A stretch of 64,000 nt of DNA from Candidatus Scalindua sp. (GTDB lineage Bacteria; Planctomycetota; Brocadiia; Brocadiales; Scalinduaceae), in the NCBI GenBank assembly GCA_031316155.1, contig JALDRB010000008.1:1-64000 (forward strand). Reading direction: 5' to 3'. The position numbers were made by a program, and so were the translations under genes. The notes beneath the pieces were generated by a model. It saw only the letters and a program-made list of their open reading frames with translations. It ran no database searches and had not been told where the DNA came from. Shown here one piece after another: positions 17,489 through 26,664 of the stretch. Numbering within the stretch: the first letter of the stretch is position 1; every line of letters starts with the position of its first letter.

Positions 17489-18679
17489 ATGGCCGTAGAA
17501 TTTAATAAAAGAGTAGCGGAAAGGTTTATAAAAGATTTTGATAATATAGATAACAAATCCGTTCGGGTAGATTATGGTCTGGTTGCAGGCTGGTTTGGAA
17601 TCTATATTACGTTTGCGCTTTTCCTGGTAAAAATTACGCTCGGTCTTTTATCAGGGTCTGTATCTCTGATTGCCAATGCGTTTCATCTCCTCTCTCATCT
17701 TGCAAACTCAATCATACTTGTTGTGAGTTTTAGGGTGACGGCACGCCCGGCTACAGAGAAGAATCCATTTGGCCACGGAAGAATGGAACATGTAGCGCCT
17801 CTTGTAATGTCGATATTACTTTTTGTTTCCGGTATTCAGATAGTTGAGAAATCTCTTCATCAGGTATTTTCACCACACCAACTCCATTATTATCCTGCAC
17901 TGCTATGGATTCTTCTTTTAACAATCATAATAAAACACTGGCTCTCACGGTTTGTAAGTTTTCTGGGAGAGAGGGTTGATTCCCGTGCTATCCTGGCAAA
18001 TGCGGCACACCATAAGATTGAATCAGTAATGACGCTAACGGTAGCAGGGGGATTAATTGCAGGTCATTATCTCCATCGTCCTGAGCTGGATGGGTATATC
18101 GGTATTTTTATCTCCGCCTGGTTATTGTACCAGGGGTATACTCATGGAAGAGAAGCAATTGTTCCACTGCTGGGACAGGCTCCTGACAAAGATATTATAA
18201 AAAAGATTCGGAAGACGGCAAAATCTGTTGAAGGTATTGAGGATGTTCACGAGATTATTGTACATGACTATGGATCGATGTATCTGATCTCTCTTCATGC
18301 AGAAATACCTGAGAAGTATGGGATTATTGAGATGCATGAAATAATTGAACGCAGTGAACAGAAACTGAGAAAAACATTCGGTGGTGAAGCGGTGTGTCAT
18401 GCAGATCCTTTAATGGAAAAGAGCCCTAAAATTCAGGCGATAGAGAAGATGTTTAAAGAAATTGTGAATACGTTTCCCCAGATAGTGAGCTACCATGATT
18501 TTCGTGTTGTAGACGGAAATCATGATCGAGTTATAATTGTAGCGGATATTGATTTGAAAGAAGATATACCCGATGAAAGTTCCCGTCAAATTTCTAGAGA
18601 ACTTGAGGCTCGGGTAAAAGAAGAAATTCAGGATGTGCAGTACTGTAGTTTTTATATTACACCAAAATTTTCATACTGA
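17489..18679 (+). CDS. Cation diffusion facilitator protein with non-standard metal site
   Basis: A 396-residue CDF-family membrane protein: six helices, then a cytoplasmic dimer domain (GIEDVHEIIVHDYGSMYLISLHAEIP) and a further C-terminal extension to residue 396. The helix-2 motif, normally HxxxD or DxxxD, reads NAFHLLSHLAN (HxxxH), and the helix-5 motif reads AAHHKIESV (HxxxE). So the four-ligand site would be His/His and His/Glu. That could mean a different ion or altered affinity. The ATG follows GGGATTTA, a weak ribosome binding site. It begins just after the terminator and stands alone. Call as CDF is firm; substrate is open. Confidence 0.85.
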   Translation: MAVEFNKRVAERFIKDFDNIDNKSVRVDYGLVAGWFGIYITFALFLVKITLGLLSGSVSLIANAFHLLSHLANSIILVVSFRVTARPATEKNPFGHGRMEHVAPLVMSILLFVSGIQIVEKSLHQVFSPHQLHYYPALLWILLLTIIIKHWLSRFVSFLGERVDSRAILANAAHHKIESVMTLTVAGGLIAGHYLHRPELDGYIGIFISAWLLYQGYTHGREAIVPLLGQAPDKDIIKKIRKTAKSVEGIEDVHEIIVHDYGSMYLISLHAEIPEKYGIIEMHEIIERSEQKLRKTFGGEAVCHADPLMEKSPKIQAIEKMFKEIVNTFPQIVSYHDFRVVDGNHDRVIIVADIDLKEDIPDESSRQISRELEARVKEEIQDVQYCSFYITPKFSY

Positions 18680-18840
18680 AAGGCTAGTTTTTTTAAGATT
18701 AAATTGATTGTATGAGGAATATTCATATCCAAATTTAATAACATCGGAATGGTTTCCAATTGGTCGATAGACTCATTTCAAAATTTACATAACGTACTTT
18801 ACAACAGGTACAAAAATATTTATAATGTGCGTTTTATTAT

Positions 18841-18875
18841 TACCCAACCCGGCCAAGCCAGAACCAAAAAATGGG
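18841..18875. repeat. Family C repeat fragment
   Basis: Reads TACCCAACCCGGCCAAGCCA then GAACCAAAAAATGGG. The same ACCCAACCxGGCCxAGCCAGAACCAAAAA string occurs at 42956-42984. It lies in the non-coding gap before the TusA-like gene. Confidence 0.6.
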
Positions 18876-18961
18876 ATGGATATCTTAAACAAAACTGAGT
18901 TTATCTCACGTATTAAAAAGATTAATACTCTATAACTTATATAAGCGATCCATTTTAAACC

Positions 18962-19201
18962 ATGAAACCTGATGTAACCTTAGATTGTTATGGTCTCCTG
19001 TGTCCGATGCCCATATTTAAGGCATCCCAGAAGATTAAGGAGATGGAGACAGGGCAGATCCTGGAAATAATTTCAACCGATGATGGAATAAAGAGAGACA
19101 TAAAGGCATGGTGTGAAAAAACAGGGAATGAGTTGCTGAAGATAGACGAAATAGATGACGAGTATCACACCTTTGTAAGGAAACAGTCACCCGGTGAATA
19201 G
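18962..19201 (+). CDS. TusA/SirA-like sulfur carrier protein
   Basis: A 79-residue protein of the TusA/SirA/YedF family, which carries persulfide sulfur on a cysteine. The hallmark is LDCYGLLCPMPIFKA, with the active Cys in CPMP at about residue 18. The family's C-terminal strand region (EIISTDDGIKRDIKAWCEKTGN) is complete. No ribosome binding site is strong. It is followed after about 115 bases by folD on the same strand. The role could be tRNA thiolation or sulfur delivery to another enzyme; no partner gene is adjacent. Confidence 0.88.
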   Translation: MKPDVTLDCYGLLCPMPIFKASQKIKEMETGQILEIISTDDGIKRDIKAWCEKTGNELLKIDEIDDEYHTFVRKQSPGE

Positions 19202-19317
19202 GCCTTCATTCCCTGAAAAAAGAGTAACAATAATTTTCCGGCATTTCACTGTTTCCGGGTTCTTCGCCAAAAACAATATAATCTTGTACGTTCATTCTGA
19301 AAGGAGCATTGAGATTC

Positions 19318-20229
19318 ATGACAGCAAAACTAATTAAAGGGACAGAAATCCGGGAACAGATTCTGGAAGAGATCGCAGCCGAAGTAGCTGCAATAAAGGA
19401 TAAGTTTGAAGTTGTTCCCGGGCTTGTAACCATCCTTGTTGGACAAAATCCTGCTTCCCTGTCTTATGTTACACTGAAAATACAAACTGCACACAGGGTA
19501 GGTTTTAAGGAAGTTCAGGATTCACAACCGGTCGATATTTCTGAAGAGAATCTTCTCGCTCTTATCGATAAATACAATAAAGATGATTCCATTAATGGTA
19601 TTCTTGTCCAGCTACCTCTTCCCGGGCACATAGACGAAAAGAAGGTACTGAACGCCATTGATCCGGATAAAGATGTTGATGGTTTCCATCCGGTAAACGT
19701 CGGAAGGCTCATGATAGGCGGTGATGAGCTGAGATTTTCACCATGTACTCCCGCTGGAATTCAGGAAATGATTATACGTGCAGGTGTAGAGACGGATGGA
19801 GCAGAAGTGGTAGTAGTAGGCCGTTCAAATATTGTAGGCAAACCAATTGCCAACATGATGCTTCAGAAAGGGAAAGGTGCCAATTCTACGGTAACGATCG
19901 TTCATACAGGTACAAAAAACATGGAAGCCCATTGTAAACGTGCCGATATCCTGATCGTTGCTGCAGGTGTTCCCGGTCTGGTTAAACCGGAATGGATAAA
20001 GCCGGGTGCCTGTGTGATCGATGTGGGTGTTAACCGGGTTGGAGAAAAACCAAGCAAAAATGATCCCAAGAAAATGGTTGCAGTCTTAAAAGGAGATGTT
20101 GATTTTGAAGCAGCCAGGGAGATTGCCGGAAGCATAACGCCTGTTCCCGGTGGTGTTGGCCCTATGACTATTACCATGCTTATGAAAAACACCCTTAAGT
20201 CTCTGAAGTTTAAATTGGGAATCCAGTAG
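19318..20229 (+). CDS. folD: FolD: methylene-THF dehydrogenase / methenyl-THF cyclohydrolase
   Basis: A 303-residue bifunctional cytoplasmic enzyme interconverting 5,10-methylene-, methenyl- and 10-formyl-tetrahydrofolate. Readable family markers are YVTLK (active-site Tyr and Lys), GILVQLPLPGHID, DVDGFHPVNVGRL, and the NADP-site segment VVGRSNIVGKPIANMML, with GSITPVPGGVGPMTITML near the end. ATG 19318 has AAGGAG about 11 bases upstream and begins MTAKLIKG; a TTG three codons earlier is also open. One-carbon metabolism in an acetyl-CoA-pathway organism would use this step, which is inference. Confidence 0.97.
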   Translation: MTAKLIKGTEIREQILEEIAAEVAAIKDKFEVVPGLVTILVGQNPASLSYVTLKIQTAHRVGFKEVQDSQPVDISEENLLALIDKYNKDDSINGILVQLPLPGHIDEKKVLNAIDPDKDVDGFHPVNVGRLMIGGDELRFSPCTPAGIQEMIIRAGVETDGAEVVVVGRSNIVGKPIANMMLQKGKGANSTVTIVHTGTKNMEAHCKRADILIVAAGVPGLVKPEWIKPGACVIDVGVNRVGEKPSKNDPKKMVAVLKGDVDFEAAREIAGSITPVPGGVGPMTITMLMKNTLKSLKFKLGIQ

Positions 20230-20259
20230 AAGCTAAAACAGACGAACGGTTACCGTTGA

Positions 20260-20841
20260 TTACGGTACAATCTTCGTCCCCAGTAATGTAAGGAAACGTG
20301 ACAGCCATTCAGGGTGTGCCGGCCAGGCCGGAGCAGTAACCGGATTCCCGTCTACATATGCCTTATCAATCTTGGTATCCACCCACTTCCCACCAGCACG
20401 CTTTACTTCTGGCGCCACTGCCGGATAGGCCGTGCAGGTTTTTCCGTCCAGAACGCCGGCTGCAGCCAGTAATTGTGCACCGTGGCAAATTGCAGCAATA
20501 GGTTTATTCTCATGAGAAAAATGCCTTACCATCTCCAATACCTGTTCATCGAGGCGGATATACTCCGGCGCACGTCCTCCCGGGATTACCAGGGCATCAT
20601 AAACAGATGCCTGTACCTCGTTAAAGGTGGCATTCAACGTGAAATTGTGCCCCGGTTTCTCACTATAGGTCTGGTCACCCTCAAAGTCATGAATAGCCGT
20701 ACGAACGTACTCACCCGCTTTTTTATCAGGGCAAACGGTGTGTACCGTATGTCCTACCATTTGCAGTGCCTGAAAAGGCACCATTACCTCATAGTCTTCC
20801 ACATAGTCGCCAACAATCATTAATATTTTTTTTATTCCCAT
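20260..20841 (-). CDS. DJ-1/PfpI family protein
   Basis: A 193-residue cytoplasmic protein of the class I glutamine-amidotransferase-like fold. The nucleophile elbow is [16 protein letters not shown] (Cys near residue 117) after [16 protein letters not shown]. The N-terminal [12 protein letters not shown] supplies the Glu that tunes the Cys. Members act as proteases, chaperones or glyoxal/methylglyoxal-detoxifying enzymes; the sequence alone does not choose. It is convergent with folD, 30 bases apart, with no clear terminator between. Confidence 0.88.
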   Translation of the reverse strand: MGIKKILMIVGDYVEDYEVMVPFQALQMVGHTVHTVCPDKKAGEYVRTAIHDFEGDQTYSEKPGHNFTLNATFNEVQASVYDALVIPGGRAPEYIRLDEQVLEMVRHFSHENKPIAAICHGAQLLAAAGVLDGKTCTAYPAVAPEVKRAGGKWVDTKIDKAYVDGNPVTAPAWPAHPEWLSRFLTLLGTKIVP

Positions 20842-20923
20842 GAGAGTCCTTTTAAAACAGAGAGTATGTTATTTATGATCCTTACAGTATAAAACATCGG
20901 GTGTATGTGTCAAGAGATATTGC

Positions 20924-21022
20924 GTAACCGTTCAAGGTTCAATATTCCTCGTGAAATTTCGAAATCCGAAATACAAAGAAGGCGAACCAAAAACGGTGAA
21001 CTATGAACCTCTAAACGCTTAC
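20924..21022. repeat. Inverted repeat with GTAACCGTTCAAGGTTCA ends
   Basis: The left arm GTAACCGTTCAAGGTTCA (20924) is matched by the right arm TGAACCTCTAAACGCTTAC (21004-21022), whose complement is GTAAGCGTTTAGAGGTTCA. The middle is about 60 bases. It lies upstream of both the DJ-1 gene and the DUF445 gene. Confidence 0.65.
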
Positions 21023-21149
21023 CACAAATTTGTGTTTTCAAATACCACTATTTCCTATAAAATGAAAGTCTTAGAATTTTGGAGAGATCCTGATTATAGA
21101 GTCTTTCCATTTTATAGGTAAAGAAATTAATCGATTATGTTTTTCTTGG

Positions 21150-21238
21150 GCGGTAGCACATACACAAAAGGGCGTGAAGCTACGACATGGATGTCGTTGT
21201 AGCCATTTTGAAAGAGTTGTGCCGGAAGCATAACTCGA
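21150..21238 (+). repeat. Family B structured repeat, copy B1
   Basis: Reads GCGGTAGCACATAC at the left, an inner stem CTACGACA/TGTCGTTGTAG, and a 3' stem GAGTTGTGC with GCATAACTC around CGGAA. It ends 10 bases before the ATG of the DUF445 gene, so it forms the gene's leader. Confidence 0.82.
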
Positions 21239-21248
21239 TATAAAAAAT

Positions 21249-21947
21249 ATGAATAAGAGCTTATTGACAAATCTGATTTCTGCAGTTGTATGTGCAGCGG
21301 CTTTTGCAAGTCCTGAATTTGCAGGGAAACGGGCGCTGAGTTGTGCCGGTCTGTTTGCACTGTCCGGTGCGTTAACCAATTGGCTGGCAGTACACATGTT
21401 ATTTGAGAAGATACCTCTGCTTTACGGCTCCGGTATTATTTCTCTCAGATTTGAGCAATTCAAGGCGGGCATTCGTTCTTTGATTATGGAGAATTTTTTT
21501 ACTGAAGAGAACTTCACAAAGGTCTCAGAGGAGGCTTTTCCCCATCAGATAGAGCCCGGGTTAGTGATGGATAAGATCGATTTTGATAAAATGTTTGATG
21601 GTTTTGTATCGGTGATTACGACATCCTCGTTTGGTGGAATGCTGAACATGATTGGAGGAAGTAAGGTCGTCGAACCGTTGAGACAACCATTTAAAGATGA
21701 ATTTGAAAGACAGGTTTCCGATGTTATTTACCACATTGACTTATCATCGATTTTACAGAAAGAGACAGATTTTGGATCATTCAAGTCAAAGATCGGTGAC
21801 ATGGTGGATACCAGGCTGGATGAACTGACACCGGTACACGTAAAGGAAATCATAGAAGAGATGATTCGTCAACACCTTGGTTGGCTGGTTGTCTGGGGTG
21901 GAGTCTTTGGAGCCTTAATCGGCTTTATCAGCGCACTCTTACTTTAG
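21249..21947 (+). CDS. DUF445 family membrane protein
   Basis: A 232-residue protein with a helix at each end (LISAVVCAAAFASPEFAG / LFALSGALTNWLAVHML and a C-terminal WLVVWGGVFGALIGFISALLL). The N-terminal GALTNWLAVHMLFEKIPLLYGSG is the hallmark of DUF445/YheB-like proteins. The middle is soluble and mostly helical. Function is unknown. There is no good ribosome binding site: the 10 bases before the ATG are AT-rich and the preceding bases belong to repeat B1. Confidence 0.85.
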   Translation: MNKSLLTNLISAVVCAAAFASPEFAGKRALSCAGLFALSGALTNWLAVHMLFEKIPLLYGSGIISLRFEQFKAGIRSLIMENFFTEENFTKVSEEAFPHQIEPGLVMDKIDFDKMFDGFVSVITTSSFGGMLNMIGGSKVVEPLRQPFKDEFERQVSDVIYHIDLSSILQKETDFGSFKSKIGDMVDTRLDELTPVHVKEIIEEMIRQHLGWLVVWGGVFGALIGFISALLL

Positions 21948-22149
21948 TTTTTCCCATTGCGAATTTGGTTTACGGCAGACGCCAACGACTTTTATACATC
22001 ACTGTTTTGCCACATTTTCCGTGTGGTGAAGAAAAAAGGTTAATGTGAAAAGCTGTGGAATAGGGAATATGAAAAAATGTATTTTTACAGTGTTACCGCA
22101 TTGAAAGAACATAAGATCATTTAGAAGAGAATGAAAAGGAGAGGGTTTC

Positions 22150-24522
22150 ATGAGTGAAAGGTTATCAGATAAACAGTTGAAATTGATGGATGCTTACTGG
22201 CGTGCGGCGAATTATCTTTCCGTCGGTCAAATATATCTTTATGACAATCCCCTGCTGAAAGAACCTCTTAAACTGGAACATGTCAAGCCCAGGCTCCTGG
22301 GACACTGGGGCACTACTCCTGGACTTAATTTTATTTACGTTCACCTCAATCGTATGATCAGGGAACAGGATTTGAATATGATCTATATAGCCGGGCCGGG
22401 TCACGGCGGTCCCGCTATGGTTGCAAACACCTATCTTGAAGGTACGTACAGCGAAATCTACCCTACTATATCACCGGATGCGGATGGTATGAGGAAACTC
22501 TTTAAACAGTTTTCCTTTCCGGGCGGAATTCCCAGCCACGTGTCTCCGGAAACACCCGGTTCTATTCATGAAGGGGGTGAGCTTGGTTATGCCATTTCCC
22601 ATGCATTCGGGGCGGCTTTTGATAACCCGGGTCTGATAGTTGCATGTGTTGTCGGCGATGGTGAAGCTGAGACAGGTCCTCTCGCCACTGCCTGGCATTC
22701 AAACAAGTTTCTCAACCCCGCTCAGGATGGTGCTGTCCTGCCTATTCTGCACTTGAACGGCTATAAGATAGCGAATCCAACGATCCTTGCTAGGATCGGC
22801 AGAGAAGAGCTTGAGAACTTATTTATCGGATATGGCTATAAACCCTATTTTGTCGAAGGTTCCGAACCGGAGGCGATGCATGAGTTGATGGCTTCAACTA
22901 TGGATACCGTTATTGACGATATAAAGTCGATCCAGAATCACTCCCGTTCCAAGGGCTTTACGAAACGGCCCCATTGGCCTATGATCATATTGCGATCACC
23001 CAAAGGCTGGACAGGGCCAAAAGAAGTGGACGGAAAAAAGACAGAGGATTTCTGGAGATCGCATCAGGTTCCTTTCTCTGAAATGATCAACAGGCCGGAT
23101 CATGTACAACTCCTTGAAGACTGGATGAAGAGTTATAAACCTGAAGAACTCTTTGACGAGAATGGACAACTCAGGCCAGAACTGGCGGATTTGGCTCCCA
23201 GAGGTGAAAGACGTATGGGCGCTAATCCACATGCCAACGGAGGGTTGTTACTCAAAAATCTGAAAATGCCGGACTTCAGGGACTACGCTGTGGAAGTGCC
23301 AAAGCCGGGTCAGGTTATGGCGGAAGCAACACGAATCATGGGTGGCTTTTTACGGGACATTATGAAACTCAACATGCGGGGCAGGAATTTCAGAATCTTC
23401 GGGCCGGATGAAACGGCATCTAACCGGCTCGGAGATGTTTTTGAAGTAACAGACCGGACATGGATGGAAAAGACCATACCGGAAGATGACCACCTTGCCC
23501 CTGACGGCCGGGTGATGGAAATTCTCAGTGAACATACATGCCAGGGCTGGCTTGAAGGGTATCTGCTTACCGGACGTCATGGCCTGTTCTCCTGCTATGA
23601 AGCATTTATTCACATTGTGGACTCAATGTTTAACCAGCATGCCAAGTGGCTTAAGGTAACATCAAAAGAGATCCCCTGGCGCCGCCCGATCGCATCACTC
23701 AATTATCTTTTAACTTCACATGTCTGGCGTCAGGACCATAATGGATTCAGCCATCAGGACCCGGGATTTATCGATCACGTCTGTAACAAGAAAGCGGACA
23801 TCATCCGCGTATATCTGCCTCCTGATGCGAATACCTTATTATGTATAACAGACAAATGCCTGCGGAGCCGTGATTTTATCAACGTGATTGTGGCCGGAAA
23901 ACAGTTACAGCAGCAGTGGCTTGACATGGATGCAGCGATCAAGCATTGTACGTATGGAATCGGTATCTGGGAATGGGCAAGTAATGACCGAGGAACGGAA
24001 CCGGATGTTGTAATGGCATGTGCCGGTGACATTCCTACTCTGGAAACTCTTGCTGCCGTTGATCTGCTCCGTCAGCAGGTACCTGACCTGAAGATACGCG
24101 TAATCAATGTTGTTGACCTCATGACTCTTCAGCCAAGAGAAGAACACCCCCATGGGCTATCGGACAGAGACTTCGATGTGCTGTTTACCACGGATAAACC
24201 TGTCATTTTTGCATATCACGGTTACCCCTGGCTCATTCACCGATTGACGTACAGGCGGACAAATCATAAGAACCTTCATGTCAGAGGATACAAGGAAGAG
24301 GGCACAACTTCAACTCCATTTGACATGGTTGTTCGCAACGACCTGGACCGTTTCCACCTCGTGGCGGACGTTATCGACCGTGTGCCGAAACTCGGATATA
24401 TAGCCGCCTATACCAAACAGTTCGTACGTGATAAAATTATTGAACATAAACAGTATATCTCCAGATACGGACAGGACATGCCTGAAATCCGTGAGTGGGA
24501 ATGGAAGTGGAACAGGGGATAA
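22150..24522 (+). CDS. xfp: Xylulose-5-phosphate/fructose-6-phosphate phosphoketolase
   Basis: A 790-residue thiamine-diphosphate enzyme that splits xylulose-5-P (and often fructose-6-P) with phosphate into acetyl-phosphate plus glyceraldehyde-3-P (or erythrose-4-P). Family hallmarks: [44 protein letters not shown], the ThDP-binding [21 protein letters not shown], and [20 protein letters not shown] in the second half. Length is standard. ATG 22150 follows GAAAAGGAGAGGG. It stands alone on its strand, about 200 bases after DUF445 and followed by repeat A4. It gives a direct route from pentose or hexose phosphate to acetyl-phosphate. Confidence 0.97.
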   Translation: MSERLSDKQLKLMDAYWRAANYLSVGQIYLYDNPLLKEPLKLEHVKPRLLGHWGTTPGLNFIYVHLNRMIREQDLNMIYIAGPGHGGPAMVANTYLEGTYSEIYPTISPDADGMRKLFKQFSFPGGIPSHVSPETPGSIHEGGELGYAISHAFGAAFDNPGLIVACVVGDGEAETGPLATAWHSNKFLNPAQDGAVLPILHLNGYKIANPTILARIGREELENLFIGYGYKPYFVEGSEPEAMHELMASTMDTVIDDIKSIQNHSRSKGFTKRPHWPMIILRSPKGWTGPKEVDGKKTEDFWRSHQVPFSEMINRPDHVQLLEDWMKSYKPEELFDENGQLRPELADLAPRGERRMGANPHANGGLLLKNLKMPDFRDYAVEVPKPGQVMAEATRIMGGFLRDIMKLNMRGRNFRIFGPDETASNRLGDVFEVTDRTWMEKTIPEDDHLAPDGRVMEILSEHTCQGWLEGYLLTGRHGLFSCYEAFIHIVDSMFNQHAKWLKVTSKEIPWRRPIASLNYLLTSHVWRQDHNGFSHQDPGFIDHVCNKKADIIRVYLPPDANTLLCITDKCLRSRDFINVIVAGKQLQQQWLDMDAAIKHCTYGIGIWEWASNDRGTEPDVVMACAGDIPTLETLAAVDLLRQQVPDLKIRVINVVDLMTLQPREEHPHGLSDRDFDVLFTTDKPVIFAYHGYPWLIHRLTYRRTNHKNLHVRGYKEEGTTSTPFDMVVRNDLDRFHLVADVIDRVPKLGYIAAYTKQFVRDKIIEHKQYISRYGQDMPEIREWEWKWNRG

Positions 24523-24531
24523 GGAACGTTT

Positions 24532-24694
24532 GTACTCATCTCATAATGGTTTTCGGATAAAATCCGGGATACAATTGAGCGGGTAAAGTCCCCGGCGCCT
24601 TTTGTCCGGGGATACCTTCACCAGGATTTGGTTTCCAGCCTGCCTGTGCGATGCACGCAGACAGGTAAAACCGAAAAAAATCGGTATTAGTATA
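24532..24694 (+). repeat. Family A palindromic repeat, copy A4, with nested palindrome
   Basis: Begins GTACTCATCTCATAATGG and ends TCGGTATTAGTATA. Inside the 3' hairpin, between GGTTTCC and TAAAACCG, a 29-base insert lies at 24637-24665 holding the palindrome CCTGCCTGTGCG / CACGCAGACAGG. The same palindrome recurs at 37120-37146 and 47524-47550. Confidence 0.86.
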
Positions 24695-24776
24695 TCTGCA
24701 ATCAATTATCTTTGAAAAATAACGTCCCCTTTGTCCGTATGGATTTTCCAGATAGGTGCGATAAAGAAACTCAAAC

Positions 24777-25418
24777 ATGGAACTTATAACCTTTTTCATT
24801 TATGCATTTACCTCTATATTCATCATTGTAAACCCTCTGGGCGGTATTATCACCTTTATTTCCGTATCACAGGGGATGACCGAAGCGGAGAAATTACATA
24901 CGGCTAAACGATCGGTCATTATCGCGTTCATCCTGGCAATCATCTTTGCATTTACGGGAGAGGGTATTTTCAGATTGTTTAATATCACGATAGACAGCTT
25001 GCGTGTCGCGGGAGGCATACTGCTTATGATGATTGCCATTGATATGCTCCATGCAAGAGTCTCAAGAGAAAGTGTTACACCCGAAGAAATCAAGGACGCT
25101 TCCAGAAGAGAGGATGTTTCGGTATTCCCCCTTGCGATACCGCTGCTTACCGGACCAGGCGCTATCAGCACCGTAATTGTTGTTATCAGAACAGCCAAAA
25201 CATGGGAGCTGAAGGCGGTAACACTGTTTGCCATCCTCCTGACCTTTGCGCTTACGTACCTTATCTTCCGGTTTGCAGACAAGATCAATAAATTGCTGGG
25301 AGTTACTGTCTCTCTGGTAATAACCCGTATTATGGGATTACTGCTCGGTGCGATTGCGGTTGATTTCCTCGCAACAGGCATATGGAATATCTATAAATCT
25401 TTCTCCAGGCTTTCATGA
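24777..25418 (+). CDS. MarC/UPF0056 family membrane protein
   Basis: A 213-residue, six-helix inner-membrane protein. FIYAFTSIFIIVNPLGGIITF near the N-terminus, GEGIFRLFNITIDSLRVAGGILLMMIAIDML in the middle and FPLAIPLLTGPGAISTVIV later are standard for the MarC family. The family has no established transport substrate (an early link to multiple antibiotic resistance was not upheld). It follows repeat A4 on the same strand as the phosphoketolase gene. Confidence 0.9.
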   Translation: MELITFFIYAFTSIFIIVNPLGGIITFISVSQGMTEAEKLHTAKRSVIIAFILAIIFAFTGEGIFRLFNITIDSLRVAGGILLMMIAIDMLHARVSRESVTPEEIKDASRREDVSVFPLAIPLLTGPGAISTVIVVIRTAKTWELKAVTLFAILLTFALTYLIFRFADKINKLLGVTVSLVITRIMGLLLGAIAVDFLATGIWNIYKSFSRLS

Positions 25419-25516
25419 AGCCAGTCAATAAGCGCCTGCATCAAAGCGGGCTGCTTTATGATTACAGGTGAGTTTTAGTCTCTAAGTCGTCAATTTCTTT
25501 TTATTGTGATTGGCAG

Positions 25517-25680
25517 GTGATTTATATCACGTCCCAGGTAATGGACTTGACGATCTATTTTGAGAGAGTTGTCAGAAACTTCAGTCGATACCATACATAT
25601 ACCCTGGGTTCTGTGTTGAGGGAAAAGAGCAGAAAGGCTGTGGGGCTTATCATCAGGGCTAACTCAACCGCTGAAATTTT
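25517..25680 (+). pseudogene. Remnant of a four-helix-bundle (bAvd-like) protein
   Basis: An open frame from GTG 25517 encodes MDLTIYFERVVRNF, then RYHTYTLGSVLREKSRKAVG and LIIRANST. The RYHxYTLGxxLR...IIRANS pattern is that of small four-helix-bundle proteins such as the accessory protein (bAvd) of diversity-generating retroelements and 23S rRNA insertion proteins. The homology stops near 25680, and the frame then drifts into Phe/Cys-rich sequence antisense to the methyltransferase end. About the last half of the domain is missing. No reverse transcriptase or variable repeat was found in the window. Confidence 0.45.
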
Positions 25681-25716
25681 TTTTTGTATCCATCAACATT
25701 GTTGTAGTCATTTTTT

Positions 25717-26664
25717 TTACGAATTTAACTTATTTGTTTTTTTTGTCTTTTCCTTTTTTGCTGATCTAACTTTGTATAAGGATTGATATTCGCAAACTCT
25801 AATATTGCCTGATATATCATTAGTTATCTTTTCAAAAGTTAACTTTGTTTTCATATCCGAATTATTACTCTCTGCTTTTAAATATTGTGCCGTTTTGCGA
25901 CAATACTCTTTATCAATTTCTATGCCAATGCTGTTTCTACCATTTCTTAAGGCTGCGACCATTGTAGTTCCTGAGCCACAAAATGGATCTAGAACTATAT
26001 CACCATAAAAAGAAAACATACAAACTAAGCGTGATGCTAATTTAAGAGGAAAAGGAGCTGGGTGGTTTTTCGTAGAAGCACCTGGTATATTCCATATTTG
26101 CTTAAACCAATCGTTAAAATCACTTTTTTCAATCTTGCTTTGTTTTCTTTGTTCTTCAGATGGTTTCCTGTAGCCACCTGGTTTACGTTGCATTAAAATG
26201 TATTCCATGTCATTTTTTATGATTGCATTAGGCTCATAGGGTTTTCCTAAAAACTTTGTGCCATTGGATACTTCAAAGTTTGCATTAGATATCTTATGCC
26301 ATATAATAGGATTGAGGTTGTCAAATCCTATTTTTCTACATATCACTGAAATATCAGAATGTAAAGGAAATACTAAATGCCGTCCGAACTTACGACGTGA
26401 AACACAAACATCACCCACAACACATACCAACCGTCCTCCTGGTATTAAAACACGGAAAATTTCTTTCCAAACCTTTTTTAGCTCATTTAAAAAAACTTCA
26501 TAATCATCAATGTGGCCTAACTGATTATAATTCAAATTATACTGCTTAAGATTCCAGTATGGTGGTGAAGTAACTACAAGGTGAATGGAGTTGTTAGGTA
26601 AAAATGACAGATCCCTACAATCTCCTTGAATAAGGTTATGATTTGTTTTATTTGTTCCAGTCAT
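25717..26664 (-). CDS. Beta-class DNA methyltransferase (restriction-modification)
   Basis: A 315-residue S-adenosylmethionine-dependent DNA methyltransferase. Catalytic motif IV is TSPPYW (about residue 33), and the AdoMet motif I DPFCGSGTTMVAAL comes after the target-recognition region (about residue 222), the order of the beta class. The SPPY form suits N4-cytosine or N6-adenine methylation. Its start overlaps the stop of the PaeR7I/XhoI-like endonuclease C-terminal frame at 26664, so the two form one R-M operon on the minus strand. With the nuclease interrupted, the methylase may act alone. If the nuclease is a true XhoI relative the target would be CTCGAG, but that is inference. Confidence 0.9.
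   Translation of the reverse strand: MTGTNKTNHNLIQGDCRDLSFLPNNSIHLVVTSPPYWNLKQYNLNYNQLGHIDDYEVFLNELKKVWKEIFRVLIPGGRLVCVVGDVCVSRRKFGRHLVFPLHSDISVICRKIGFDNLNPIIWHKISNANFEVSNGTKFLGKPYEPNAIIKNDMEYILMQRKPGGYRKPSEEQRKQSKIEKSDFNDWFKQIWNIPGASTKNHPAPFPLKLASRLVCMFSFYGDIVLDPFCGSGTTMVAALRNGRNSIGIEIDKEYCRKTAQYLKAESNNSDMKTKLTFEKITNDISGNIRVCEYQSLYKVRSAKKEKTKKTNKLNS

Noticed and set aside
24536-24799. Minus-strand frame over repeat A4
   Set aside because: It consists of repeat sequence and the antisense of the marC start.
25517-25786. Intact 89-residue gene before the methyltransferase
   Set aside because: Only the first 50-55 residues look like a family; the rest is antisense to the methyltransferase 3' end.
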